A DNA stretch of 64,000 nt from JBBPZA01 sp963728925 (lineage in GTDB: Bacteria; Actinomycetota; Thermoleophilia; Solirubrobacterales; Solirubrobacteraceae): the NCBI GenBank assembly GCA_963728925.1, contig CAVSMB010000028.1, positions 168,651 to 232,650 on the forward strand. The letters are read 5' to 3'. Under the pieces are notes generated by a model that worked only from the letters and a program-made list of their open reading frames with translations, was not told where the DNA came from and ran no database searches. Both the position numbers and the translations under genes were made by a program. How positions within the stretch are numbered: the stretch's first letter is position 1; each line of letters starts with the position of its first letter. Positions 17,041 through 25,750 of the stretch are shown piece by piece.

Positions 17041-17592
17041 TCATCGAGGCTCTCCGGGCGGGCAGTGCTCGTCCTTGGAGGGCCGGACCTCCTCGGGGAG
17101 CTCGAGCGCCGCGACGACGTTGAGGAACATCCCCATCGCCATGAAGCCGCGCACCGCCTCGATCGGTGCGCCCGAGAGGCGCCGCACGTGGTTCCAGAGG
17201 TCCATCCAGGCGCGCCGGCCCACCGCTTGGATCTCGGGGTCGCCGGCGGCGGCGTGACCCTGAAGCTGGAAGAGGAGCTCCTCGCGGTCGTCCAGCAGGT
17301 TCATGTAGGCGTCGCCCATGCGCTCCAGCGCGTCGTCGGGCGAGGCCGCCCCACGCGCGGCCTCGGTGAAGGCGTCGCGGATCCGGCCCATCGCGTGCTC
17401 ATGGCAGGCGAGGAAGAGGTCGCGCTTGTTGGGGAAGAGCGCGTAGATGTAGGGCTGGGAGATGCCGGCGCGCTTGGCGATCGCGGTCGTCCGCGCCGCG
17501 TGGAACCCGTGCTCGGCGAACTCGGCGATGGCGGCCCGCAGCACCTGCGCGCGGCGCTCGTCGGCGGTCTGGCGGGTGGAGGTGGCGGTCAT
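17041..17592 (-). CDS. TetR-family repressor of the adjacent efflux gene
   Basis: A 183-residue TetR protein. The helix-turn-helix is in AIAEFAEHGFHAARTTAIAK, then RAGISQPYIYALFPNKRDLF. The C-terminal ligand domain is about 130 residues with no obvious family signature. The start is ATG at 17592, after which the upstream site TGATAGGCCAATCA is only 15 bp away, so autoregulation is likely. Gene order tetR then DHA2 pump on one strand, with matching sites before each, suggests a drug-responsive efflux switch. Confidence 0.88.
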   Translation of the reverse strand: MTATSTRQTADERRAQVLRAAIAEFAEHGFHAARTTAIAKRAGISQPYIYALFPNKRDLFLACHEHAMGRIRDAFTEAARGAASPDDALERMGDAYMNLLDDREELLFQLQGHAAAGDPEIQAVGRRAWMDLWNHVRRLSGAPIEAVRGFMAMGMFLNVVAALELPEEVRPSKDEHCPPGEPR

Positions 17593-17606
17593 CGAGACTA
17601 AGTTAG

Positions 17607-17620
17607 TGATAGGCCAATCA
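17607..17620 (-). promoter_or_regulatory. Putative TetR operator ahead of tetR
   Basis: TGATAGGCCAATCA is a near-perfect palindrome (one mismatch) 15 bp upstream of the tetR ATG. The matching site before the transporter at 16907-16920 supports it as an operator. Confidence 0.6.
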
Positions 17621-17751
17621 ATTGTCAAGCCGACCCCGGTCGTATCGCGGCGTCCAGCCCGACTGGACGCCGGTATTGCAGGCCTTTGGATCCGCCCCGA
17701 GAACTCCTACACTGTCGCCGTCCGTCGCCGCTACGGAAGGCCCGCCGCACG

Positions 17752-18792
17752 ATGCGTCACCGCACCCTGTTCATGATCGCCGCTCTCGTCGCCGTCGTGG
17801 TCGTCGGCAGCGCTGGCATGTACCTGTATGACTCCAGCCAGTCCGACGTCATCGCCAAGGGCGTGAAGGTCAACGGCATCGACTTGGGCGGCCTGAACAC
17901 CGAGCAGGCGCGCACCAAGGTCCAGACGTCGATCATGGGCACGATGAACGAGCCGATCGTCGTAAAGGCGAGCAAGACCAAGTTCCATCTCAGCGCGAAG
18001 CGCGCCCGCGTCTCGGTGAACTTCGACGCGATGGTCAACGAGGCGCTGCGCAAGAGCCGCAACGGCAACGTCGTCACGCGCACCTGGCGCTCGCTCACCG
18101 GCGAGGAGGCAAGCGCCGACCTGCGGCCGTCGGTCAGCTACTCCCAGCGCGTGGTGGACACCCTGGTGGACCGGATCAAGCGCACGATCGACCGCCCCGC
18201 GCAGAACGCCGCGGTCGTGCCCTCGCCCACCGACCTCGGCAAGACCCGCGGCCGGACCGGCCTCAAGGTCGACGCCCGCTCGCTCACCGGTGACATCCAG
18301 GCCGAGCTCGGCGATCCGACCGCGGGCCGCGAGATCGTCGCCGACATCACCAAGACCAAGCCGGAGGTTTCGCGCTCGGACCTCGCGAGGAAGTACCCGA
18401 GCTACCTCACGGTCAGCAAGGACCAGACCAAGCTGCGGCTGTGGCGCAACCTCAAGCTCGAGAAGACCTACGGCGTCGCGGTCGGGCAGCCCGCGTGGCC
18501 GACGAGCGACGGGCTCTTCACGATCCAGGACAAGACCGTCGACCCGACGTGGAGCGTGCCCAACTCGTCGTGGGCCGGCGACCTCGCCGGCTCGGTGATC
18601 CCCGGCGGCGCGCCGGACAACCCGCTCAAGGCACGCTGGATGGGCTTCAACAACGGCCAGGGCATCCACGGGACCTCCGACGTCAACTCGATCGGCACCG
18701 CCGCCTCCCACGGCTGCATCCGCATGCAGATCGAGGACGTCAAGGACCTCTATCCGCGCGTCGACGTCGGAACCCCGATCTTCATCGGTTAG
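17752..18792 (+). CDS. L,D-transpeptidase (YkuD) with N-terminal membrane anchor
   Basis: A 346-residue envelope enzyme that would form 3-3 cross-links or attach groups to peptidoglycan outside the membrane. It begins with a hydrophobic anchor (TLFMIAALVAVVVVGSAGMY), followed by a VanW/PG-binding-4-like region (GVKVNGIDLGGLNTEQA) and the YkuD catalytic domain from about residue 215. The active site motif HGTSDVNSIGTAASHGCIRM carries the His and Cys. ATG 17752 was preferred to upstream codons because it directly precedes the anchor. It ends overlapping by 4 bp with a convergent small gene. Confidence 0.92.
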   Translation: MRHRTLFMIAALVAVVVVGSAGMYLYDSSQSDVIAKGVKVNGIDLGGLNTEQARTKVQTSIMGTMNEPIVVKASKTKFHLSAKRARVSVNFDAMVNEALRKSRNGNVVTRTWRSLTGEEASADLRPSVSYSQRVVDTLVDRIKRTIDRPAQNAAVVPSPTDLGKTRGRTGLKVDARSLTGDIQAELGDPTAGREIVADITKTKPEVSRSDLARKYPSYLTVSKDQTKLRLWRNLKLEKTYGVAVGQPAWPTSDGLFTIQDKTVDPTWSVPNSSWAGDLAGSVIPGGAPDNPLKARWMGFNNGQGIHGTSDVNSIGTAASHGCIRMQIEDVKDLYPRVDVGTPIFIG

Positions 18793-19091
18793 CCAGGCGG
18801 ATCGGCTGGGGTCGGGCCGGACGCGCGGATCTCCTCGACGGGGATCTCCTCCCACCCGCGTTCCAGCAGGGAGGCGTGGTGGCCTCCGTGGCGAAGAGAC
18901 AGCGTGCCGATGAAGATGCCCCGCTCCCGCTTGCGCAGTACGGCGTACCAGAGCGTCGACGCGTCGCTGGGGCCCTGGATGCGCAGCCACGGACGCGGCG
19001 CGACGCCGTGCGCGTCGGCGACGCCCGCCTCGACGAGCTGGCGGCTCGTGGCGACCTGACCGGTGGCCGTGTCGATGAAGAACTTCCCCAC
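18789..19091 (-). CDS. Small hypothetical protein
   Basis: A 100-residue soluble protein: MGKFFIDTATGQVATSRQLV, then RPWLRIQGPSDASTLWYAVL and RGIFIGTLSLRHGGHHASLL. It is convergent with the L,D-transpeptidase and divergent from xer, overlapping each by a few bases. Codon use and balanced composition look genuine. The family is not recognised. Confidence 0.55.
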   Translation of the reverse strand: MGKFFIDTATGQVATSRQLVEAGVADAHGVAPRPWLRIQGPSDASTLWYAVLRKRERGIFIGTLSLRHGGHHASLLERGWEEIPVEEIRASGPTPADPPG

Positions 19092-20013
19092 GCGCGACGA
19101 GGGTAGACCTCCGGGCGAGCCGAGCGCCGCATGGGTCGCCGCCCTCTCAGAGCTCGAGCGCGACCTGCGCCGGCGCGGCGCGGCCGAGAAGACGCGGCGT
19201 GCCTACGCGATCGACACGGACCAGTTCGCGCGCTGGGCGACTGGGCGGGGCGTCGAGCCGGCCGCGCTCGAGGCCCGCGTGCTGCGCCGCTACGCCGCCC
19301 TGCTCTCCGAGCGGCGCATGGCTCCCGCCACCGTCGCCCGCAAGCTTGCGTCGATCCGTGCGTTGTGTGCTTCCATGGTCGACTCCGGCGTGATCGAGGC
19401 CAACCCGGCCGATCTCGTGCCCGCGCCCAAACGCCCGCGCCGCCTGCCGCGCACGCTCAAACCGGCCGAGGTCTTCGCGCTCCTCGACCGCATCCCGTCC
19501 ACGACCGCGCTCGAGCTGCGCGACCGGGCGATGTTCGAGATCGCCTACGGAGCGGGGCTGCGCGCGGAGGAGCTGGTCAACCTCGACACGGCCGCCGTCG
19601 ACTTCGACGGCGAGGAGATGCGCGTCGAGGGGAAGGGCTCCAAGACGCGCTTCGTGCCGCTCGGCGAGCACGCCGCGGCGGCGCTTGACCGCTACCTGTC
19701 CCGCGCGCGGCCGGCGCTCGCCGGGCCCGACAGCGGCGCGGCGCTGCTGCTCTCCAAGTCGGGCCGGCGGCTGTCGTCCTCCGACGTGCGCCGCCGGCTG
19801 CGCGTGTGGACCCGGCGCGTCGCCCTCCAGGCGGGCGTCTCGCCGCACTGGCTGCGCCATTCCTTCGCAACGCACCTTTTGGAGGGGGGAGCCGATTTGC
19901 GGGCGATTCAGGAGCTTCTCGGCCACGCGTCGCTCTCGACAACCCAGGTCTACACTCGGGTAGAGTCGGTGCGTCTGCGGTCCGCCTACGCTCGGAGCCA
20001 TCCCCGAGCGTGA
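19075..20013 (+). CDS. Tyrosine recombinase XerC/XerD
   Basis: A 312-residue site-specific recombinase. The N-terminal SAM-like DNA-binding domain is at about 15-105 (KTRRAYAIDTDQFARWATG), and the catalytic domain has Arg in YGAGLRAEELVNL, Lys in GKGSKTRFVPLG, HxxR in PHWLRHSFATHLLEGG, His in LGHASLSTTQVYTRV and the Tyr nucleophile in the same segment. This is the Xer layout used for chromosome dimer resolution. ATG 19075 was chosen; GTG 19063 is possible. It overlaps the divergent small gene by 17 bp. whiG follows after 13 bp. Confidence 0.9.
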   Translation: MKNFPTRDEGRPPGEPSAAWVAALSELERDLRRRGAAEKTRRAYAIDTDQFARWATGRGVEPAALEARVLRRYAALLSERRMAPATVARKLASIRALCASMVDSGVIEANPADLVPAPKRPRRLPRTLKPAEVFALLDRIPSTTALELRDRAMFEIAYGAGLRAEELVNLDTAAVDFDGEEMRVEGKGSKTRFVPLGEHAAAALDRYLSRARPALAGPDSGAALLLSKSGRRLSSSDVRRRLRVWTRRVALQAGVSPHWLRHSFATHLLEGGADLRAIQELLGHASLSTTQVYTRVESVRLRSAYARSHPRA

Positions 20014-20026
20014 CGCAGGGAGCGGA

Positions 20027-20848
20027 GTGGTCCGTACGTCGGGACAGGCGAGGCGAAGCATCCTGGAAACCAACGTCAAGGCGATCGAGCTCCGCGACCT
20101 GTGGGGGCGCTACAAGGCCACCGGCGACGAGCGCGCGCGAGAGCGGCTGGTCGTCGCCTACTCCCCGCTGGTGAAGTACGTCGCCGGGCGCATGGCCTCC
20201 GGGCTGCCCGCCCACGTCGAGGAGGCCGACCTCATCTCCTACGGCCTCGTCGGCCTGATCTCGGCCATCGGGCGCTTCGAGCCCCAGCGCGAGATCAAGT
20301 TCGAGACCTACGCGCTGCCGCGCATCAAGGGAGCGATCATCGACGAGCTGCGCGCGCTGGACTGGGTGCCTCGCTCGGTTCGCTCCCGCGCGCGTGAGAT
20401 CGAGAAGGTCAACGTGAAGCTCGAGGGCAAGCTCCAGCGCGCGCCGACCGACGAGGAGCTGGCCGGCGAGCTCGGCATCTCGATAGAGGAGTTCCAGGAG
20501 TCGCTCGTCCAGATCTCCAACTCGACGATCGCCGCGCTCGACGAGCTGTGGTCGATCTCGGACACCAGCGGCGACCAGGTCTCGCTGCTCGACACCCTCC
20601 AGGACCCGGGCGCGCCCGATCCCGCCCACGTCGTCGACGCCTCCGAGCTCAAGGACCGGGTGGCCGACGCCATCGCGCGCCTGCCCGAACGGGAGAAGCT
20701 CGTCATCGCGCTCTACTACTACGAGAACCTCACGCTGCGGGAGATCGGCGAGGTGCTCGGGGTGACCGAGTCGCGCATCTCCCAGCTGCACACCAAAGCG
20801 GTCCTGCGGCTGCGCTCCCGGCTGCAGTCCGAAGAGGTCACCGTCTAG
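20027..20848 (+). CDS. whiG: FliA/WhiG-family RNA polymerase sigma factor
   Basis: A 273-residue group 3 sigma factor. Region 2 is EEADLISYGLVGLISAIGRF then KFETYALPRIKGAIIDELRA; region 3 is RAPTDEELAGELGIS; region 4 is LPEREKLVIALYYYENLTLR then LGVTESRISQLHTKAVLRLR. In actinobacteria this family covers WhiG (sporulation) and FliA (motility); which role applies here cannot be decided, since no flagellar or developmental gene is in the window. GTG start, closely following xer as in other actinobacteria. Confidence 0.9.
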   Translation: MVRTSGQARRSILETNVKAIELRDLWGRYKATGDERARERLVVAYSPLVKYVAGRMASGLPAHVEEADLISYGLVGLISAIGRFEPQREIKFETYALPRIKGAIIDELRALDWVPRSVRSRAREIEKVNVKLEGKLQRAPTDEELAGELGISIEEFQESLVQISNSTIAALDELWSISDTSGDQVSLLDTLQDPGAPDPAHVVDASELKDRVADAIARLPEREKLVIALYYYENLTLREIGEVLGVTESRISQLHTKAVLRLRSRLQSEEVTV

Positions 20849-20927
20849 ACGCGACACCTCCCGTCGCGCGCCTCGGGCCCCGCCGGTCGTGCGGGCTAGG
20901 ACCCGGCGCACGGGGTAATCATCGCCC

Positions 20928-21329
20928 GTGAGCGCGCTTCGGCTCTCCCTGAGGGCCACCGAGACGGCGGCGCGCGAGGCCCGACGGGCGCTCGCCGAGC
21001 TCCCGTGCGACCGCGAGGTGCTCGACAGCGCGACGCTGCTCGTCTCAGAGGTCGTGACCAACTCCTTCCTGCACGCAGGTCTCGACCCCGACGACCTCAT
21101 CCACCTGCGCGCCGAGCTGAGCGCGACGCGCCTGCGGGTGACGGTGTGCGACGAGGGCGAGGGCTTCGACCTGCGCAACGCCCGCGACCACGGCGACCGC
21201 GACGGCGACGGCGACGTCGGCGTCGGCGGATGGGGTCTCTATCTCGTCGACCAGCTCGCCCACCGCTGGGGTATCGCGCGCAACGCGCGGACCTGCGTCT
21301 GGTTCGAGGTGGCCGTCGCCTCGCGATAA
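20928..21329 (+). CDS. RsbW-like ATP-binding regulator (HATPase_c_2)
   Basis: A 133-residue GHKL-fold protein of the anti-sigma/serine kinase type. The N-box is LLVSEVVTNSFLHAGLD and the G-box-like part is VCDEGEGFD then VGGWGLYLVDQLAHRWG. Such proteins bind sigma factors or phosphorylate anti-anti-sigma partners. It is 79 bp downstream of whiG, so it could act on that sigma factor, although this is inference from position. An Asp/Gly run (DHGDRDGDGDVG) lies in the ATP lid. GTG start. Confidence 0.8.
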   Translation: MSALRLSLRATETAAREARRALAELPCDREVLDSATLLVSEVVTNSFLHAGLDPDDLIHLRAELSATRLRVTVCDEGEGFDLRNARDHGDRDGDGDVGVGGWGLYLVDQLAHRWGIARNARTCVWFEVAVASR

Positions 21330-21367
21330 GGTCCGTCGCTCCGATCGAGGAGAGGAGAAACGGACCG

Positions 21368-23434
21368 ATGCACAAGCCCGCCGACCGGATCCGCAACGTC
21401 GCGCTCGTCGGACACCGCGGCTCCGGGAAGACGTCGTTGCACGAGGCGTTGCTGTTCCAGGCCGGGGCGATCAACCGGCTCGGATCGGTGACCGACGGCA
21501 CCACGGTGTCCGACGGCGAGGACGACGAGCAGGCGCGCCAGATGTCCATCTCGGCCGCGGTCTCCTCCTTCGAGTGGCAGGACCGCAAGATCAACCTCAT
21601 CGACACGCCGGGCGAGTCGAGCTTCGTGGCCGATGCGCTCGGGGCGCTGCGCGTCTGCGAGTCTGCGGTGTTCGTGATCAACGCGGTCATGGGAGTCGAG
21701 GTGGCGACCACCCGGCTCTGGCAGCGCGCCGACGAGCTCGACATCGCCCGGCTGGTGTTCGTCAACATGCTCGACCGCGAGCGTGCCGACTTCTTCCGCA
21801 CGCTCGAATCGCTCAAGGACGCCTTCGGGTCGCACGTCGTCGCCACCGAGATCCCGATCGGGGTCGAGCACGAGGTCTCGGGGGTGATCGACCTCGTCGA
21901 CATGAAGGCCTACCGCTACGAGGGCGCCGGCCGTGACAACGCACGCGATATTCCGATCCCCGACGAGCTCGTCGACCAGGCGCAGGAGTACCGCGAGAAG
22001 CTCATGGACGAGGTGGCCGAGAACTCCGACGCGCTCCTGGAGCGCTACCTCGAGGGCGACGAGATCTCCCACGAGGAGATCGTCGGCGCCCTGAAGGACG
22101 GCACCAACCACGGCGACCTGTTCCCGGTCGCCTGCGGCGTCGCGACCGCCAACCTCGGGGCCGACCGGCTGCTCGACGCGATCGTCGAGGACCTTCCCTC
22201 GCCGGTGAAGCACGGCGCGCTGGAGGTCGAGGGCATGAGCCTCGAGGCCGACGATGCGTCAGAGCTCTACGCCTACGTCTTCAAGACGCGCGCCGACCCG
22301 TTCGCGGGGCGCATCAACCTGTTCCGCGTCTACCAGGGGACGCTGAGCCAGGACAGCCAGCTGCTCAACACGCGCACCCACAACAAGGAGCGCGTCGGGC
22401 AGCTCCTCGTCTACCGGGGCAAGGAGACCGCGCACGTCACCGAGTTCGGCGCCGGCGACATCGGCGCGGTGGCAAAGCTCAAGGAGACCAAGGCCGGCGA
22501 TTGGCTCGCCGCCCGCGACGAGCCGATCGCGATGCCGGCGATCAAGCTCCCGGCGCCGGTGATGGCCTTCGCGGTCGAGCCGCGCAGCAAGGGCGACGAG
22601 GACAAGGTCTTCACCGCGCTGCGGCGCCTGCAAGAGGAGGACCCGACGATCGACCTGCATCGCGACCCGCAGACCGGCGAGCAGATCGTCGCCGGGCTGA
22701 CCCAGGTCCACGTCGAGGTCGTGGTCGAGCGGATGAAGGCGCGCTTCGGCGCGGAGGTGAACCTCAAGCCGCCCCGGGTGCCCTACCAGGAGACCATCCG
22801 CCGCGGGGCCAAGGCGCACGGCCGCCACAAGAAGCAGACCGGCGGGCGCGGCCAGTTCGGCGACTGCCACATCGAGATCGAGCCGCTCGAGGAGGGCTTC
22901 GAGTTCGTCAACGCGATCAAGGGCGGGGTCATCCCCGGCGGGTTCATCCCCGCGGTCGAGAAGGGCGTGCTGGAGGCCATGGCGCAGGGGACGGTTGCCG
23001 GCTATCCCGTCAAGGGCGTCCGCGTGCGGCTGTTCGACGGCCAGTACCACACCGTCGACTCGTCCGAGATGGCCTTCAAGATCGCGGGGGCCATGGCCAT
23101 GCGCCAGGCGCTCGAGGAGGCCGGCTCCGTGCTGCTCGAGCCGATCATGCTCGCGACCGTCTCGGTCCCCGAGTCGAGCGTCGGCGACGCGATGGGCGAC
23201 CTCTCGTCGCGCCGCGGCCGGCCGCAGGGCACCGAGGCGGCGGGCTCGATGATCGAGATCAAGGCCGAAGTGCCGATGGCCGAGATGCTCACCTACGCGC
23301 CCGACCTGCGCTCGATCACCGGCGGCCAGGGCGAGTACACGATGGAGTTCCTGCGCTACGAGGAGGTCCCGGCGCACCTGGCCCAGAAGGTCATCCAGGC
23401 CTCGTCGCAGGACGCCGAAGCGGTCAAGACCTAG
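21368..23434 (+). CDS. Elongation factor G-like GTPase
   Basis: A 688-residue EF-G-like protein with the five-domain layout. G1 is GHRGSGKT (15-22) and G3 is DTPGESS (79-85), but G4 reads VNMLDRERADF, so residues 133-136 are NMLD instead of NKxD. Domain IV is represented by HKKQTGGRGQFGDCHIEIEP and GVIPGGFIPAVEKGVLEA, and domain V by SSRRGRPQGTE. This belongs to the EF-G2/FusA2-like paralogues, not to canonical EF-G. ATG with GAGGAGAGG upstream. The role in translation is uncertain; some EF-G2 proteins bind GTP without ribosome-stimulated hydrolysis. Confidence 0.88.
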   Translation: MHKPADRIRNVALVGHRGSGKTSLHEALLFQAGAINRLGSVTDGTTVSDGEDDEQARQMSISAAVSSFEWQDRKINLIDTPGESSFVADALGALRVCESAVFVINAVMGVEVATTRLWQRADELDIARLVFVNMLDRERADFFRTLESLKDAFGSHVVATEIPIGVEHEVSGVIDLVDMKAYRYEGAGRDNARDIPIPDELVDQAQEYREKLMDEVAENSDALLERYLEGDEISHEEIVGALKDGTNHGDLFPVACGVATANLGADRLLDAIVEDLPSPVKHGALEVEGMSLEADDASELYAYVFKTRADPFAGRINLFRVYQGTLSQDSQLLNTRTHNKERVGQLLVYRGKETAHVTEFGAGDIGAVAKLKETKAGDWLAARDEPIAMPAIKLPAPVMAFAVEPRSKGDEDKVFTALRRLQEEDPTIDLHRDPQTGEQIVAGLTQVHVEVVVERMKARFGAEVNLKPPRVPYQETIRRGAKAHGRHKKQTGGRGQFGDCHIEIEPLEEGFEFVNAIKGGVIPGGFIPAVEKGVLEAMAQGTVAGYPVKGVRVRLFDGQYHTVDSSEMAFKIAGAMAMRQALEEAGSVLLEPIMLATVSVPESSVGDAMGDLSSRRGRPQGTEAAGSMIEIKAEVPMAEMLTYAPDLRSITGGQGEYTMEFLRYEEVPAHLAQKVIQASSQDAEAVKT

Positions 23435-23498
23435 GAGCGATGAACGACCGCTTGCGCGCCTGAACGCGCCGGCGGGCGGTTGCTAGTCTCGCCCTCCG

Positions 23499-24257
23499 AT
23501 GGCGGCCCGCAAGGACATCAAGCCGAGCGACACCATCGCCGTCTGCGACGTCTGCGGGCGCACCCTGCTGCGCGGCGAGCGCTCGGACCACTACCTGCAC
23601 GGCGGCGAGCGCAAGCTCGTCTGCGAGCTGTGCCGCGGTCGCGCCGTGAACGAGGGCTGGATCCCGGAGGACGAGAGCCTCGGGCCGCGCGCGCAATGGG
23701 GCGAGGGCGACCGCCGCCGCTCGCTGCTGGGCCGCCTGCGCGGGCGTCGCGAGCGCGTGCCGCCCCGTGCCGAGCCGGAGCCCGAGCCCGGATGGCCCGA
23801 CGAGGCCGACGTGGCGCCCGACGACGAGCTCGAGCCGGCCGAAGAGCCGCGGGCCGCTCCGCCGCCTCCCCCGCCTCCGCCGCGCCGCCCGGCGCCTCAG
23901 TCGCTCACCCGCGAGCGCCACGTCCACGCCGTCCCGTCCAGCGACGAGATGAAGCAGGCGCGCGCGCTCGAACTCTTCAACGGGTCAGAGCACCCGCGCT
24001 CGGTGGCCGGCATCGCTCGCTCCCTCGGGCCGCCGCTCGTCGTCGTCCGGGCCGATCGCGACCGGCCGAGCGTGGTGACGATCGTCGTCGCCTGGGAGCT
24101 GTCGTGGTACCGCTACGAGCTCGACCTCGCCGACGAGGCCGGCGGCGTCCGGGTGGCGTCCCAGGGCGCCGAGCTCGACGAGCTCGACGAGGAGGAGCGC
24201 GTCGGCAACGCGGCGGCTGACGACGGCGGCCTTCTCGCGCTCGCCGCCGCGCATTGA
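23499..24257 (+). CDS. Hypothetical protein with N-terminal zinc ribbon
   Basis: A 252-residue protein. The first 50 residues have a CxxC...CxxC pattern (VCDVCGRTLL and LVCELCRGRA) expected to bind zinc. Then comes a charged, Pro-rich linker (run of eight Pro around residue 125) and a C-terminal domain starting near RHVHAVPSSDEMKQARALEL, with IARSLGPPLVVVRADRDRPS and WELSWYRYELDLADEAG. The C-terminal part looks folded and is probably the conserved portion. No catalytic motif is recognised. It stands between the EF-G-like gene and the RNase HI gene. Confidence 0.6.
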   Translation: MAARKDIKPSDTIAVCDVCGRTLLRGERSDHYLHGGERKLVCELCRGRAVNEGWIPEDESLGPRAQWGEGDRRRSLLGRLRGRRERVPPRAEPEPEPGWPDEADVAPDDELEPAEEPRAAPPPPPPPPRRPAPQSLTRERHVHAVPSSDEMKQARALELFNGSEHPRSVAGIARSLGPPLVVVRADRDRPSVVTIVVAWELSWYRYELDLADEAGGVRVASQGAELDELDEEERVGNAAADDGGLLALAAAH

Positions 24258-24338
24258 GCGGTCGCGCCGCCGCGAGGCATCGAGCGACGGTCGGCGCGGG
24301 CGGATCTGACCCGGCGGGTCCCTAGGCTCTCGGGTCGC

Positions 24339-24740
24339 ATGCGCGTCGTTGTCCATGTCGACGGTGGTGCCCGGGGCAATCCGGGGCCCGCGGCGATCGC
24401 CGCGGTGGTCGCCGATCCCGAGGGGCAGGTGCTCGACGAGGCCGCCGAGACGATCGGCCAGGCGACCAACAACGTCGCCGAGTACCGCGCGGTGCTGCTC
24501 GGGATCGAGCGGGCCAGGGCGCTCGGCGCCACCGAGCTCGAGCTCGTCAACGACTCCCAGCTCGTCGAGCGCCAGCTCACGGGCCGCTACAAAGTCAAGC
24601 ACCCGGCCATGCGGCCCCTGCACCTCGACGCGACCGCTGCGCTGCGCGACTTCGAGCGCTGGAGCATCCGCTCGGTGCCGCGTGAGGAGAACGCGCAGGC
24701 CGACGCGCTCGTCAACCAGGCCCTGGACGCGGCGGCGTGA
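24339..24740 (+). CDS. Ribonuclease HI-family protein
   Basis: A 133-residue RNase H-fold protein. Catalytic carboxylates are in VVVHVDGGARGNPGPA (Asp), NNVAEYRAVLLGIERA (Glu), LELVNDSQLVERQL (Asp) and REENAQADALVNQAL (Asp), a complete DEDD set. It lacks the basic protrusion of E. coli RNase HI, like many actinobacterial and archaeal versions. ATG start; the stop overlaps the next GTG by 4 bp. It would remove RNA from RNA-DNA hybrids, complementing the RNase HII at the start of the window. Confidence 0.88.
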   Translation: MRVVVHVDGGARGNPGPAAIAAVVADPEGQVLDEAAETIGQATNNVAEYRAVLLGIERARALGATELELVNDSQLVERQLTGRYKVKHPAMRPLHLDATAALRDFERWSIRSVPREENAQADALVNQALDAAA

Positions 24741-25723
24741 GCGGCGGCCGAGAGCCGCACGCCGGGCGGCGCAGTGGGCAACGAGCGCAGGATCGTCGCG
24801 GGGTCGTCCGCCGTCGCCGGCTCGTCGCGGCCGCCGCGCTGCTCGCCGGGCTGGCGGCGATCGTCGCCGTGGTGATGACGGCGGCGGGCTCGCGAGGCGG
24901 AGACGACGGGGCGAGCCGCGCTGCCCAGGGCGGCGCCGTGGGCGGCAAGCGTGCGGTCGCGCCGGTGGCCCGCGTGCCGGCCTCCGAGCGCGACGTGGCG
25001 GTGCCCATCCTCATGTACCACCTGGTAAACGACCCGCCGGCCGGCGGCCAGGGCCTCCCGGAGCTCTACGTGGCGAAGTCCGACTTCGCCGGTCAGATGC
25101 GCTGGCTCAAGGCGCAGCGCTACAGCGCCGTCACCGAGCAGCAGCTCTACGACCTGTGGCGCCGCGGCATCGCCCTGCCCAGGCGGCCGGTGGTCATCTC
25201 CTTCGACGACGGCTACCGCAGTGTCTGGGCCAACGCGCTGCCGGTCATGAAGCGCGAAGGGCTGCGCGGGGTGCTCAACCTCGAGATCTCCGAGCTCTCC
25301 CAGCCCGACCAGGGCGGCATCACGCCCGAGCAGGTCAGGGCCCTGCTCGCGGCCGGCTGGGAGCTCGACTCCCACACCATGACCCACCCCGATTTGACCA
25401 CGCTCGACGATGCGACCCTGCGCCAGGAGCTCGCCGCGCCGCGCCGCGCGATCCGCCGGCAGTTCGGCCGCCCGGCGCGCTTCTTCTGCTATCCCGCGGG
25501 CCGCTATGACCCGCGCGTCGTCGCGGCGGTGAAGCGGGCCGGCTACCTCGGGGCGACGACGACGAACTTCGGCAACGCCGGCCCCGGCCAGCTCTTCGTC
25601 ATGAACCGCGTCCGCATCAACCGCTCCGACGGCGTCGACGGCTTCGTGGGGAAGCTGACCGGATTGCGGGGCGAGGGAGCCGCACCGGCGCCTGCGTCGT
25701 TCGGCGGCGCCGGCGGTGCGTGA
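24737..25723 (+). CDS. Polysaccharide deacetylase family protein
   Basis: A 328-residue NodB-homology carbohydrate esterase 4-type protein. A basic N-terminus and one membrane helix (LVAAAALLAGLAAIVAVVM) put the catalytic domain outside. Motif 1 is VISFDDGYRS, giving the catalytic Asp and metal Asp; motif 2 is SHTMTHPDL, giving the two metal His; motif 3 is FCYPAGRYD. It would deacetylate an N-acetylated glycan of the wall or capsule. GTG start overlapping the RNase HI stop. Confidence 0.88.
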   Translation: MSGGREPHAGRRSGQRAQDRRGVVRRRRLVAAAALLAGLAAIVAVVMTAAGSRGGDDGASRAAQGGAVGGKRAVAPVARVPASERDVAVPILMYHLVNDPPAGGQGLPELYVAKSDFAGQMRWLKAQRYSAVTEQQLYDLWRRGIALPRRPVVISFDDGYRSVWANALPVMKREGLRGVLNLEISELSQPDQGGITPEQVRALLAAGWELDSHTMTHPDLTTLDDATLRQELAAPRRAIRRQFGRPARFFCYPAGRYDPRVVAAVKRAGYLGATTTNFGNAGPGQLFVMNRVRINRSDGVDGFVGKLTGLRGEGAAPAPASFGGAGGA

Positions 25724-25750
25724 GCGCCGGGGCCGATCCGCGCGCTGCTG

